In this document: in pieces, positions 35,980-48,659 of the stretch
Layout of the letters: the number at the start of each line of letters is the position of its first letter
Position numbering within the stretch: position 1 is the first letter of the stretch
From: Epiperipatus broadwayi
Lineage: Eukaryota > Onychophora > Udeonychophora > Euonychophora > Peripatidae
DNA: 64,000 nucleotides
Direction of reading: 5' to 3'
Assembly: GCA_028023455.1 (NCBI GenBank)
Contig: JAQFVV010007208.1
Span: 62,001-126,000 of the forward strand
Translations under genes and position numbers: made by a program
Notes under the pieces: generated by a model
The model's input: only the letters and a program-made list of their open reading frames with translations
What the model was told of the DNA's origin: nothing
Database searches by the model: none

Positions 35980-38900
35980 TGAAACAGATATTCCTGTCCT
36001 CCTATGTTTCACCTTTATGTCTCCATAGACACATCTATGCTGGTTTTAAACATTCTTTAGTGCAATTGTATATGTATCCACACAGTGGTATATGCCTTTA
36101 CACAGCTGTATATATGTTTACACAGTTGTATATATATCCACACAGCGATATATTCATTTACACAGTTATATATGTAATCACAGTTTTATATGCATTCAAA
36201 CAGTTGTATGTTTATTGTCACACATACAAGCACCTATAAATGATAGTGATATTAATTTTTGTATAGATATATTGCAGCATTTATATAAATAATATATTGT
36301 ATAAGGGTTATTTTGTTTAGAAAATGTAGCTAAATATTCTTTAGCAAGTTTGGTTTAAATGAATTATAAATCACATGCGAAATTCACAGATTGGTAATAA
36401 AACGTTTAGAATAATGGAATTATCAATTACATGCGAAATTCACAGATTGGTAATAAAACGATTTAGAATAATTCGCAGGTAGGATCAGATGGTCCCTAGG
36501 TTATTGACATTGTTCTAGAGCTCATTACAAATTCATTATGATTGTAATGAATTTCTTTTCCCAGATCAAGCCAGTAAAAGTTTGGGCAACAAGATAAAAA
36601 AAGGTTCAGAGTCAAAAGAGACCGACTGCTGTAAAAGTTAGAGGAAGTTTGAATTGTGTTTTAAAATAGATAGTCGCTGGTTTTTGATCTAGGGAATATA
36701 AATATTGCAGATTTTTTTAGTTATTATTATTCTTTAGCTTGCTTTCCTGTAAATTATTGTGGAGACCAGAATCCAAAATGATCGAGTAAAATAATATATT
36801 TACTGGCTCTTTAGCCAGATGGCTACTCTCAGTTCCTCTAAACATACCTTTGAATAGACTTTCCAGCAACCTGCATGGAGAATATGAAGAAATTTAACCT
36901 ATCTGAAAGGCCACTGAAGATTATGATGCTGTCAGATGCCCTATTCCAGCCACTATCATTGATATACGCTTCAAGTCCAACCAAGGAGGCAGAGAGATGG
37001 TAATAATTTTAAAAACTGCAGTATGAACTTTAATCTATAAATTCTTATAACACTTTAAAAAGAACGTTCTATCTAAATTATCAAAACTCTTTAATTTTTA
37101 CCCTCTTATAAAAAGAAACTATCAATCTGTGTAACTTTATATATAATGTAAAAGAAAAAAAAATCACTTACTTTAATTTTATAAACTGCTGAAATCTTTT
37201 ATGAATTAAAAGATTTCATATTTTTTTATACTCATTAAATGTCCGAAATTTATTCTCTTCAATTCCTACAAACTAACGGTCTTGCCTAATTTCAGTAATT
37301 TTAATATTTTGTTTAAATGCATTTTGTTATGTTTAATATGTGATAATATGCTCAGATTTCGAAACAATGAAACTAAGTAAGTAATTTATAAAGGAGATAA
37401 TTGTAATCTTCACTTAGACATTTTAAAAGCATTGTTTATTTTATTGAATCATTGTTTTGAAATTATAATATTGGTAATAAACGAATGCGCTAACCACTCG
37501 TTATTATCATAGTTATATATATATATTGTAAGATTGTATTTTTTAAGGTTTGCTTAACCGATCTTATATTATAACCTTTGATATCTATTAGTTGGAAGGG
37601 GATATATATATTGTCTAGAGATGATAAAGTATATTTGCTAATGTTTGTATTAAGTCCCATCGAATATACTTTCCCTCCTTAATTAAGAATATTTATATGC
37701 AGATTCAGGATCTTAACTAGATTATTTTTATGTAGTTTAAGCCCATTTTATTAGCATACTTATAATGCTAATTTTAAGAACTGTTTTGAATTAGCTTGAC
37801 AGATAAAAGCTATCTGTTTTAGGTGCAATTAATTATATGCATACTTATTGCTTTATATATATATTGCGTGCATTGCGGGTGTGTTTTTATATAGTACACT
37901 TATATGTGTTACGTTTTGCTGCCTCTGACAAGGGTTCACGGTAACAAACCACCCCTTTATTTAGTTCGGGTTATGGCTATCTTCATTAGAACTGGAGCAT
38001 GCGGACCCAGATTTTTCCTAAAGCCAATCCGACTTCCTGAACTTTATGTTCATATATCAATAGCAGCAAACCGTCAGTCTCAGAGCAAACCGAGCATTTG
38101 ATGCTGAAGCTCTTGAATAATCACTCACTCGCACTGCAAGTTTATTTCTTTAATATTTTATATAGCGCCATAGCACATATATGTGGACCTAATGGTAACC
38201 AGTTCTTTTTCCCATAGTAATTAATCATTCAGCTTTAGACTGGAGTTTGAATCTGGGTTATCAGGTTGAATCTGCATCATACTGAGTTTATTTAGTTGCT
38301 CATTTAATTAGTATATATAACAGCCATTAAAACTGGCTGTACTCATCATCATCTCTACTAAAGTATCAACTCCTAACTTAAGCAAGTCAAATTCATAAGA
38401 TGAGCATATTAAATAATTAGGCATGACCTCTATAACTCACACACACATGTATTGTAATATGTTTAAAAGGGAACAGATGTACTTGATAACAGTCCCAACT
38501 ATTGTAACATGCTTGCCTGTATTGAATACCTTGTGAAGATTATACAATCCCTGCCATTATGATATTTTATGTTAGATCATTTGTTATTGTTTTAATAAAT
38601 CTTTTTAAATATAAACTGTTGTATATCTTTCTTGCTCAGACTCTAGATCAAGCCAAACCACAGTATTTTATCCAATCCACAGTATATTATTAAATGTCAC
38701 AGTTCATTACTCCAATTTCTTAATGAGTTTATATGCTATATGTGTATGTCTGGTAGTTAAGATTAATAGAGTGTTAAGTGTTATATATCACTTATTTAGT
38801 TAGGTTAGTAATGACCTTAAGTCTCGTGTTTCTACCTGTTCTATGTCGGCTCGCGGTTAAATGAGAACTGAGTGTAGCCCCAGGAATGTCACCCATAAGG

Positions 38901-39038
38901 TGTTATATTTGGAGTACTGGCAGATGAGTTGGAGTTTGGTCAGATTAGAGGTCTCAACCACCTCACTCCGGTCAGCTTTGGTATATTTTGCTTGGGCTCT
39001 GAATTTTGTTGCATGAGTGTACAAATCTGACTGTTACA
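35980..39038 (+). repeat. 3' LTR, 3,059 bp
   Basis: Nearly identical to 28698-31758. I counted roughly thirty differences by eye, about a dozen of them CG versus TG or CA. It is followed by the target duplication CTAT. Confidence 0.97.
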
Positions 39039-39177
39039 CTATACATTCTTTATTAACTTCTAGCTATCACTGACATACTTATGCTTTAAATATAGCCATC
39101 TTTGCCATATAAATAAATTGACATTAATACAGAAAGTAGAATTGTTATTTACAACTTTGTTAAAAATGATTCTTTAA

Positions 39178-39290
39178 ATCTTTGAAAGTTAAATTTACTT
39201 AATTAAGTAAATAAAACGTAGGTATTAATTATTTAGCAATCATAAAAAATTATAAGTAACAAAGACTAAAATTTCACTGCCAGATTAATA
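39178..39290. repeat. right arm of the split palindromic element
   Basis: Inverted counterpart of 28573-28664; the core match is 39178-39216. Confidence 0.7.
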
Positions 39291-42239
39291 TACAAGTACC
39301 TTTTATTGTCTATATATATATATACAATAAAATTTTTTTTGCTAAGTAGTGTTTGAAGTAAGGTATAGAAATTATAGTTTTATATTCATTTTAATTTTTC
39401 CTAAATCTTCTTTTGTTCAATTTATATTTGATATTTTGCTAAAGAAAACTAATAAGATTTATTCCAAGTTTGTGATCTTTGTGAAAATATAAAATGAGAA
39501 AAATAATTCCTAGGTATTTATTGTATGTTAAAAAAAAAAAAATTTGCATTCTAATTTTTATTCTGAGAGCTACATCTTTCAAGACAAGAAAAAAAATTAT
39601 TCCAAGAAATTTACCATAGAATGTATATAAATAAATGTGCATGTATGTATGATTACTAAACATATGTGTATAACAATCATAAATATTTAAATTAGAACAG
39701 ACATGTAATATTTAATAACTGACTTATTTTTATGCTGCAATCTCGATCTTATTATCAATTATATTAAAAACATTTTTCTCAAAACATGAAATTTTCAAAT
39801 TGGCTTGCTTAATATCAAAAGCATATAATACACTAAGCCTAAATATATAGTGAATCCAAGTATTTCAATATATATATAATTTTAAAAATATATATGAGTG
39901 CAATAAAATATTAGTATTTGCAAAAAAATATTTCATTTTAACTCTAACTTTTTTTGCTCATAAAAATTGCCATATTGATATTATTGAAAATACAATTTTT
40001 TTAATAGCTATCTAATGCAAATAAAAAATATGAAACATTAAATGATCCATAAATTCATAAAAACAATAAAGCTAAGAAAGTATAATAGTGAGCATTAAAT
40101 AAAAAAATAAAGACAACCATATTTAAATTTATTTATTTTAAATATATTCATTAATTGTACATTTACACGAGTTATATGTATACGCGTTAATATTTTTTTT
40201 CTTTTAAAATGGGAGCTTATTCTCATTTAACACAATAACTCAACTAATCTTTTTTACATATACTTTTAGGAGTCTTTTTTCCTAATAAAATAGATATAAA
40301 ATATTAATAATTTATTGCCAGGAATTTATTTTAGTAATAAGTTTTATAAAAATGGAAAAACGAAATACGATATTTAACTAAAATACATTGATTTACGCAC
40401 ATACACATTATGTATGTACATACATATACAAACGGAATAAACATATATATTGTATATATAATTATTTCCCCAATTTTAAGAAATATAAACAGAAATGATA
40501 AGGCAAATTATTTTTCTTTGTATAGTTAAAAATAATTTTGAATCAAAATAATGTTTTGATATAATGTAAAAGTATATTTAAAACTGTATCTACCTCAGTA
40601 CATCTATACATTTATTTTAATTATCCCGAATTTTAATAAAAATGGCTGCCCCCCCTAATCCAGCACCATGTTTGATATCTCATTAAGAAGTACATAAAAT
40701 TATCTACAAGAAAGTTTAGTATATGCATGTATAATATGTATGTTTTTTTCCATATACTTTTGCAAAATAGTTAATTCAAAGATTGAATATAAATTTGTTA
40801 TACTATGCTGAAGAAACACAGCAAAAAACACTTTATAAATAAAAAATGATGACATAAGCTTTGAGATATGCATATTCTTAACAAAAGGAATAATTACAAT
40901 AAAACCATTTAGGAGATGATGTTCCTAAGAACAAGCACCCAGGTGTTACTGTATATAAGGTTTTATCACATAACATTCTATAATCAAATAAAAGTAAATA
41001 AAGTTGAAAATTCTTTTTATTATTAATAAGGTATTACCTTGTTAGTATCAATAATTCACTGATTTAATATAGTGTATGTAAAGCCTAAACTTTCTTACAT
41101 TATTAATTAGTTTTAATAATTTTGATACTGATATATTTTGGGAAACAATTTTTTAACTAAAGATTATAAACATGCACACTTGAAAGATTTTATTTATTTT
41201 TTGTTTAGACTACAATTTTATATTTAAAAACTGAGTGGTCTTAATTAATTATAACATATTAATAAACACTAAGACATCTAAAATGTAATATATAATTAAC
41301 ATTTGTTATACTTTTTTTTTTATCTGATATTCATTTAGTTATGTATAGATATTTACATACAATTCTTTATACATAAATTGAGTAATCAAGAAGAAAAATG
41401 AAGTTCACTATAATGTTTGATTCACATGGCTGGTGATATGTAGGAAAATTATTTCCATAGAAGTTTTACAAATAGATGAATGATTTAATAGGTTTTGAAC
41501 CATTTTTTTTCAGATGCAGTAGTAAGCATTGAAATATTGCATAAAAACATCTGAAGAAATTTGTTAATATATTTTAAATATTTATTTAAAAAAATGATAG
41601 ACTTTTTGTATACAAAGAAAGATATTTACTTTGATTCATACAACTAACTTTATCAATATCTACAAATCATAGTTATTTTTCATTGATGATGATTAACTAC
41701 TAAAAACAAACAGATCATGGCAAATTTAACAAGCATTTTATAATTAGTTGAGTTAGTATTTTTTTTAAAAATATGAACATGACAATCTCTGAAGACAGTT
41801 TATAGGACTGAATTTTATAAACTTTAGATAAAAGTATATTTTAAAAGTTTCAACTGTTTAGTTTGTATAGATTGATCAAATATTAATTTTGCTTTATTAA
41901 GAATTAAAAAACTCATAATTAAGTTCAGCAAAACTTAAAAGCAGGTTCTTAGGTTTAAAATCAGGTCAACAGTAAAATAAAAATATAGGACAAATAAATA
42001 AAATTTTTTGCTTATAGTTCAAAGTTCCAAGATGTTCTCAAATGAGTTTTTCTTTTCTATTTTATTATGAATTTAATAATCTAATATTTGAACATGGAAT
42101 TAAAGTACAGATGTGAAGTCAAACAAAGGAGAAACATGGTAGCTCTTTTAGAAATGTTTCTAATTTTCCAATATTTAGAAAAAAAAGAACTGTGAAAATT
42201 ATTGTTGAATACTATTATTATCCACTCTGCATAGATACT
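39291..42239. other. non-coding AT-rich stretch
   Basis: No gene or element is recognised. Small (TA)n and poly(A) tracts only. Confidence 0.4.
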
Positions 42240-42377
42240 TTAAGTAATATTTACTAAGGCTGTAACCTTAGGAATAAGCATCTGAAAAATTTGAAGGTAG
42301 GGACCTCTACAGGTCCCTATCTTCAAATTTTTCAGATGCTTATTTCTAAGGTTACAGCCTTAGTAAATATTACTTAA
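42240..42377. repeat. long near-perfect hairpin, 67-bp arms, 4-base loop
   Basis: The left arm 42240-42306 (TTAAGTAATATTTACTAAGG...) pairs with 42311-42377 around a CTAC loop. The only mismatches I see would be G-U pairs if transcribed. Such a symmetric hairpin can be a young foldback element, a palindromic duplication, or a precursor of small RNAs. No related copy was noticed elsewhere in the window. Confidence 0.95.
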
Positions 42378-42705
42378 TACAATAATGTGCGTTTAATAAA
42401 AAATTATAATAGATACTTTAAAGAATTTTGTTAAATTTGATTTCAGCCACAAAGAAACAGTTACTATAGGTCTTTGTAATATTAGATAGTGAGCAACATA
42501 GTAAACATGATTTGTGTTGCCAGGTAGATATACTGTTGGAAACTAAAAATGATCAATATAATGCACAAATCTATGGAACTGTTGGTAATTAATTGTATAT
42601 TTAGAAGTCTATTTAAAACTTTGCACTGATAGAATAAAATACAGTTTTATTAATATATATGAAAAATCTAAAATATTTGATAATAAACTTGTTCTAAATA
42701 GTCAA

Positions 42706-42790
42706 GCATTGGTGGTCAAGAGGTCAGCACAGCTTCCTTATAAGCAGTTGTCCCAGGTTAGCAGATTTACTTCCTGGCGATGCTGTGACA
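42706..42790 (+). repeat. tRNA-derived SINE-like unit
   Basis: The plus strand shows TGGTGGTCAAGAGGTCAGCAC (A-box region), an arm with CTTCCTTATAAGCAG, then TCCCAGGTTAGCAG and a TTCCTGGCGATGCTGTGAC tail. The layout is that of a tRNA head followed by a SINE body, with the B box disrupted. It is short and probably decayed. Confidence 0.5.
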
Positions 42791-42889
42791 CATGGAAAAA
42801 ATTGCTCTAAATAAAGATGTGCAATTTTTTCAATATTGGTTGTACTTTTTATAACAATAGTTTTAGAAACTGTTTATAGAAAGCTTCCA

Positions 42890-43754
42890 GAACTTGGGAT
42901 CTAAATGCAATACAGATTTGTTGATGAAATTTGAATTGTAAAAAAGATAAAAACATAAGACAGAATAGAAAAAAAAATAAAGAAGAAATGATGAAACAAA
43001 AGAAGAATCAAAAATTTTAAAAGAAATAAAAAATATGAGACAAAGTATGGAGCAAGATAAAGTAGAAATATTGAAGAAGATAAATATATCATGAAAATTA
43101 AAAAATAAAAAGGACATTGGAAGATTAGAATAGGAAGGTGGAGGACACTATATGTTTTATCCAGGAATTAAGGAAAAAAAAAGAACAGATTCAATTGAAG
43201 AATATATAAGAGAGTATAGATGGAAAACTAACAATAATATCACTGATTGAATGGAAAAATAGTCCAGAAGAAAAGGAAGATGATAAATAGATAGTTCAAA
43301 AAATAATCATGAATGATTAAAGGGATAATGGACAGAATTGAAAGAGTGAAATTAAAATAAAAAGAAAAAAAATGAGAATAATCAAAGTATTAAAAATACA
43401 TAAAGAAAAATGCAGAGAAACCATCCAATAAGGGATAGAGAAATCAGAAAAAAGACAAGGGAGCAGATGGAAATGAAATCACTGAAAGTTGGCAAGATCA
43501 ACTTAAAAAGGGTTAATATAATTCAAAAAAAGATATCCAATCAGATTAAAATAAAAATGAACAGAAGAGATGGAACAAGAAGTTCCAAAACAATTCATAA
43601 GGAAAGAACAAAAAAGTGCATAAAAGAACTGCAAATAACAATACATATGCTCTGTATAACAAAAAAGCAAACAGTAAGCACATCCAAAAAAATACATGAA
43701 CATGAGAGAAAAGAAAAATTTACAGAAAGATACAGGAAAGACTATTTATAACAT
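42890..43754 (+). pseudogene. purine-rich decayed coding relic
   Basis: About 860 bases are strongly A/G-rich on the plus strand, unlike their surroundings. The translation is lysine/glutamate-rich in broken frames. One frame has ILKEIKNMRQSMEQDKVEIL followed later by IEEYIREYRWKTNN, and the largest open piece (43410-43751) is 113 codons, basic. The charged helical character resembles the gag-like proteins elsewhere in the window, so a dead gag is a reasonable guess, but I see no specific homology. Confidence 0.3.
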
Positions 43755-46329
43755 TAAGTAAAGATATCATATATATAGTACCCATTTCAATTATGCCTTG
43801 TGGTTTAATTAAAATAGTTTGATGCATAAAATAGTAAAAATTTTAAATTTCAAGTCAGTAATATTCTTTGTGACCCTTTAAAATTAAAACTAAAGCAATT
43901 GTACTTAAAATTACCTTACATAATATTATTAATGCATTAAATATTATTTAAAATGCATATTAATAGTTTGCTACAAGTACAGATTTGAACAATAATGTTG
44001 TTTAAAATATAAATAATGTACAAATGCTTATTAAAATAATGTAGTTCTTATTGTAAGTAAATCTAAATTTTAACAGTTATCAATTAAATCTATAAGGTTA
44101 ATTAACTTAAAATATTTTAAATAAATCATTAGATAATATTATGTAAGAAACAAAGCATTATCCAATTAAAACAGTTCTAGTGACATGTGAGTATGTCTGT
44201 TCTTGCATGTGTATTATTTTATAATACTCAAAAGGTATTAAAGAATTGACTTTTATTTATTAATTTCTTATGTAATGTTAGTTTAATAATATTTAATTTA
44301 TTAAATAATTACATTAAAAAAAAGAAATATTTTATTACAAGTTCAAATATTATATAAGTTAATTTGCTATTTTTAAAATATTTTATTTTTATTTTTTTCT
44401 GTCATTCTTTAATTAAGTCTAAAAATAGAACTTAAAATTAGTGATTGGAAATCGATGTTATTGGATGATTGACTTCAGTAGTCAGCTGATCAATCCAATT
44501 AGTTATAAAAGGAGAAAAAGAATAGCTTTGTGTGTGTGTGTGTGTGTGGAAATTATTAAGAAACTGATAATTTAAAAAAGAAATTTATTTTACTAAAAAA
44601 AAAAAGTTAATATTTTTGTTTAAAAATGTATTTAAAATTTTATCTTTATTTAAATCAACATTAATAAAAAAATAAATAACCAGTCAACTCTCTAGAGGAA
44701 GAAAAAGCCACAGAAATATTGCTTATTGTAACAATTGGGAGAAAAAGAACAATATATAGATTGGTTTGGAACATTGCATTATCATTGGAAGTTTTGTTTA
44801 AGTCTATGGCAAAAATGTAACCATAATAAAACAACTGAAGGAGGAATGTTGTATTGCTTAAGATATTGTTTGTTGTATAATCTAAATTATTCTCTGTTTA
44901 AGATAATCTAGTGTCAAATTTCCTGAATTGAACTATTTAATCTCCTACTTAGCATTTTAATATGGAACTATTATTATTAATTATTTATTCCTGCTACTGC
45001 CATGATGTTTTTAAAAACTTACAAAATGAGAAATATTAAAACTTCAATTATTAATTTATGCATATAATATGCTATGAGATTTATGATGGAATAGCTGAAA
45101 TATAAATTATATTTAAATCAATGTTCATTATAACCATATATCAGCCTGTTTTTAAAAAAAAATGTTTAAACTGAAGCTACTATTTATATCTAAAACTTAA
45201 ATAACTAATCTATATGTATAATATGCTAGAATTACCTATAATAAAATATACATTTTGATTAGACCTATTTGTTGTGATAATCTATAATTATGCTTCCAAA
45301 ATAGAAGGGGAAAATATATAAAAACTGTCATTAACATATAAAATGAAATATTTTATGAATTAACTCAGCTCCTGCAGTAAATTTGTGTTAAAACTAGAAT
45401 CACTTATAAATAAAAAGATGAAACTTTTGAGAGTAAACTTTTGCAGAATTAATTATCAAAATTCATCTGTTATAAGTTTAAAGTTTATTTTTAGGACTGA
45501 ATAAATGAAGGAAAAATTAAAAAAGATTTAATTGCAAGTGACTTTTAAACTTATCTTGGAGGAGTACATTGGTAAAAGAAAATTAACTTTTTCTCTTATA
45601 TTCTTTTTTTTTTTTTCACTTTTAATATTAAATTGTTATACTTTAAGAAATATAGTATAGTTAATATTTATCATGTTGTATTTTAAAATGTAGTATGTCT
45701 GGGTATAAAATGATATAGGGTATATATTTAGGGTGTGATAAGTAATAACTTTATTTTGACATTTAAACACGACTTCATTGGACAAATGTTATTAAACAAC
45801 ATGTTTGGTAATTTAATTATTTGTTTAGAAAAGTATATTTATTATAATTGTTTTATAAGCTTAAGTCAGTTTGTATTATTTCGGAACTTAAAGGTAAACC
45901 AATTGAGAATGTTTTGTTCTGAAAATTTATTTCTCATATCATGCTGATTACCATTTGAAATTTATAAAAAATATTTGTGTCGGACTGAATGATATTTCTT
46001 AGAATTGGTTATTAGTGTGGTCATAATTATATATATGTTAGATAGTAAATTGTTTTGTTGAACACTTATTTACATGTGTATTTTATTGCTATATGTATGC
46101 TATTATTATCATTAGACTATATTAGTGAATTATAACTAAGTTGGAGTGATTATAGTCCTGATATTAAGCATCTATTTATTTTTTGTAGTGGATCTTAGCT
46201 GTTGTTTAAAAAGATAATATCATATTTATAGTTTATTGCTTAAGTGTACTTTTAGTGTTTTAAACTTAAGGATTTCTTGTCAAAAGATAATTGTTGGTTT
46301 ATATGAGTGTTGTTTTTTAATGTTTTATT
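43755..46329. other. non-coding AT-rich stretch
   Basis: It holds a (GT)n run (about 44530-44548). A promoter-like combination of CCAAT (about 44495) and TATAAAAGG (44504) occurs without a following gene. Nothing else is recognised. Confidence 0.35.
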
Positions 46330-46399
46330 CCCCTAGCTCATAAAATAAGTCATAGAGTAAACATAGGTCTTCTAGCTGTGTGTACATATTTGGCCATTG

Positions 46400-47414
46400 T
46401 AATATAATTTCCATAAACTTCTTATTTCTAGTTATTCAAATATCTTTATCAGAAAAACCTATTCTTTTATCCCATTCCTTACCACTATAACACTCAACAA
46501 TCCTCCTAACACAATCATTCCATCTTTTGTACAAATATACTGATATAAATTCTTTATCCAAATCTTTTGCATACTGCATTATCTTTCTCACCTATCTTGT
46601 TACCTGCCCTTTACTCATAACCTAATTAAATACTATTTTAGCTATTCCTTTATTATCCATACACTGCAATCTACCAAACATTTTCATTTTACTTTTTGCA
46701 TCTGTCATATGAAATCTTGACCATCCATTTTCTCTTTGAATTACCTCCCTTGCTATCCATACATCTGCATCCAATGCATGTCTTCCTACTTTCCTTTGAA
46801 CTTTTTCTAAGTAATTTAATACCCCTTTACTAACACATAATGCATCATTCCCCTATGTTAACCCTGCTACTGCAACTCCCATATAATTCTAGCTACATCA
46901 TATTTATTACATAAAAACACTGTTAATTTCTTTATCAATCCCTTTCTTTTCTTTGCTTTATTTATCAATTTTTTTCCCCATTCATCCAAAGAATTTTTCT
47001 GATTACTTAAAATAATTCCCAAATAACTATATCTATTCACCATACTTAACTTAATATCACCCAATAAAAATTCTACATCTTCTCTTTTCCCATTATTAAC
47101 CATCATTATATTTGATTTTTCTTTACTGAATTTAATTTCTGTCTCTTTACCCACCTCTGCACATGTCCTCAGCATAACTTCCATATCTTATCTTCTTTCT
47201 GCACACAAAAATATATCATCTGCAAAAAAAAAAGACCTGACAAAATATATACTCCCTTACTACCTATTAATGGTATCTCTATCCCTCTTCCTAATCTTTC
47301 TATTGCTTTTTCCATTTCACTCAAATGCAATACAAACAAAATAGGTGCCATAGGGCATCCTAGCCTTAGTCCCACTCCATTTTTAACTTTAACTGATTCT
47401 ATATTCCCTAATTG

Positions 47415-47445
<31 letters not shown>

Positions 47446-47453
47446 TATATGAA

Positions 47454-47490
<37 letters not shown>

Positions 47491-48100
47491 TTTTCATATA
47501 ATTTCTTAATAATATCCACTAAAGCTTCATCCATTCCCAAATTTGCTAAACTTATCCATAATCTATTTCTATTTACTCTATCATATGCCTTCTCTATATC
47601 TATAAAAATCATATATAACTGTTTACCTGAACTTCTACTTATATCTATAAGTTGTGTAACTACAAATAAACTACCTCCTATACACCTATATAATCTAAAA
47701 CCTCCTTGCATTTCCCTCCTACATTATTCCTTTCCATCCATTTTACAACTCTTCTAGCCACCATATATGAAAAAACTTTATATAAAACTGATGTTATTAC
47801 TATTGGTCTATAATTATTTAACTTTCTATGATCCTTACCATTTCCTTTAAATAATAATCTTACTTTTGTATTACTCCAACTACTTGGAAAAACTCTATTC
47901 CATGCAATCTTATTAAAACAGGATAATAACTTTACTTTTGCCCTATATCCTAAATTCATTACCATCTCTGTTGCCCATCCATTTAAACCTCTTGCCTTTT
48001 CACTTTTTAATTTCTTTTCTACCTCATTCAGTTCATTTTCTGAAAACCTAATATTTCCATTACTATATGCTTTCATGTTTCTATCATTCTATCCTTCACC
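46400..48100 (-). pseudogene. CR1-like LINE reverse transcriptase remnant
   Basis: The frames at 47678-48076, 47169-47711 and 46867-47184 together give the RT order. KARGLNGW comes first, then NNYRPIVITSVLYKV, GGFRLYRCIGGSL, FIDIEKAYDRVNR (motif A with the catalytic aspartate), GLRLGCPMAPILF (motif B), and a frameshifted remnant of the F-x-DD box near 47215. KFSKEKSNIM, VNRYSYLGIILS and a C-terminal tail (KMKMFGRLQCMDN near 46680) follow. At least four frame changes occur. A tyrosine-isoleucine run in the middle comes from the TA microsatellite at 47419-47486. Inactive. Confidence 0.85.
47419..47486. repeat. (TA)n microsatellite inside the LINE RT
   Basis: Two TA runs separated by GAAATATATATGAAAATAA. 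On the coding strand they read as alternating Tyr-Ile, inserted where the RT family has no such segment. Confidence 0.9.
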
Positions 48101-48659
48101 TCTAACATCTTTTCTATATTCATGACATATCTATTTAAGATTCTCTCTAAATCTTCTCTAGAGCTACGTTTTATTCCCTTATCATCTAGTAATATTATCT
48201 CTCTCCCCTACATTTCTCCTTTTAATGTAAATTCAAAATTTTTACTTCCATCTCTTCCACTTTTATTAATATCCTCCAACAATTTACTATTCAATTTCAT
48301 TCTCTGTTTATAATTATCTATTTTAGCCAACTTCTTTTTTTTCTAAGTACTGTTTCCATTTAGCATTAATATCTTTTTCACTTTCCTTGTTCTTAATAGC
48401 ACACTTATATTCTCTACATGCTTTTATCCTCTCTTTTACACTTTTACTAATTCTCATTTTTTATTACTTTTATTCTTCTGAATATTCTCACTTAAAACCC
48501 TATTAGCCACTTTTTCTACTTCTTTATACTGGTCCTTATATTCATCCCCAACCAACTCTTCCATGATTTCTTCAACTTGTATTTTATACTCTTCCAACTT
48601 ATTTTTATCATTCACTCTCCATCCACATCTTTTACTATTTTTCTACTTTTATTTTTATT

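Larger units (their letters stand above)
28694..39042 (+). mobile_element. gag-only LTR retrotransposon with 3.06-kb LTRs
   Basis: Direct repeats 28698-31758 and 35980-39038 both start TGAAACAGATATTCC and end CTGACTGTTACA. The insertion is flanked by a 4-bp duplication CTAT (28694-28697 and 39039-39042). A purine tract GGGGAAA touches the 3' LTR. The 4.2-kb interior encodes one gag-like polyprotein in two frames and nothing resembling protease, RT or integrase. The LTRs differ at only about 1% of positions by eye, so the insertion is recent. Such an element must borrow replication enzymes from an autonomous relative, as LARD or TRIM elements do. The LTRs are very large for the coding content. 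Confidence 0.95.

Noticed and set aside
42863-43117. Minus-strand Phe/Ile/Leu-rich frame resembling a membrane protein
   Set aside because: It is the complement of a purine-rich lysine/glutamate-coding relic; apparent membrane segments arise from T-rich antisense.
44495-44515. CCAAT plus TATAAAAGG promoter-like pair
   Set aside because: No coding or RNA feature follows; TATA-like words are expected often at this base composition.
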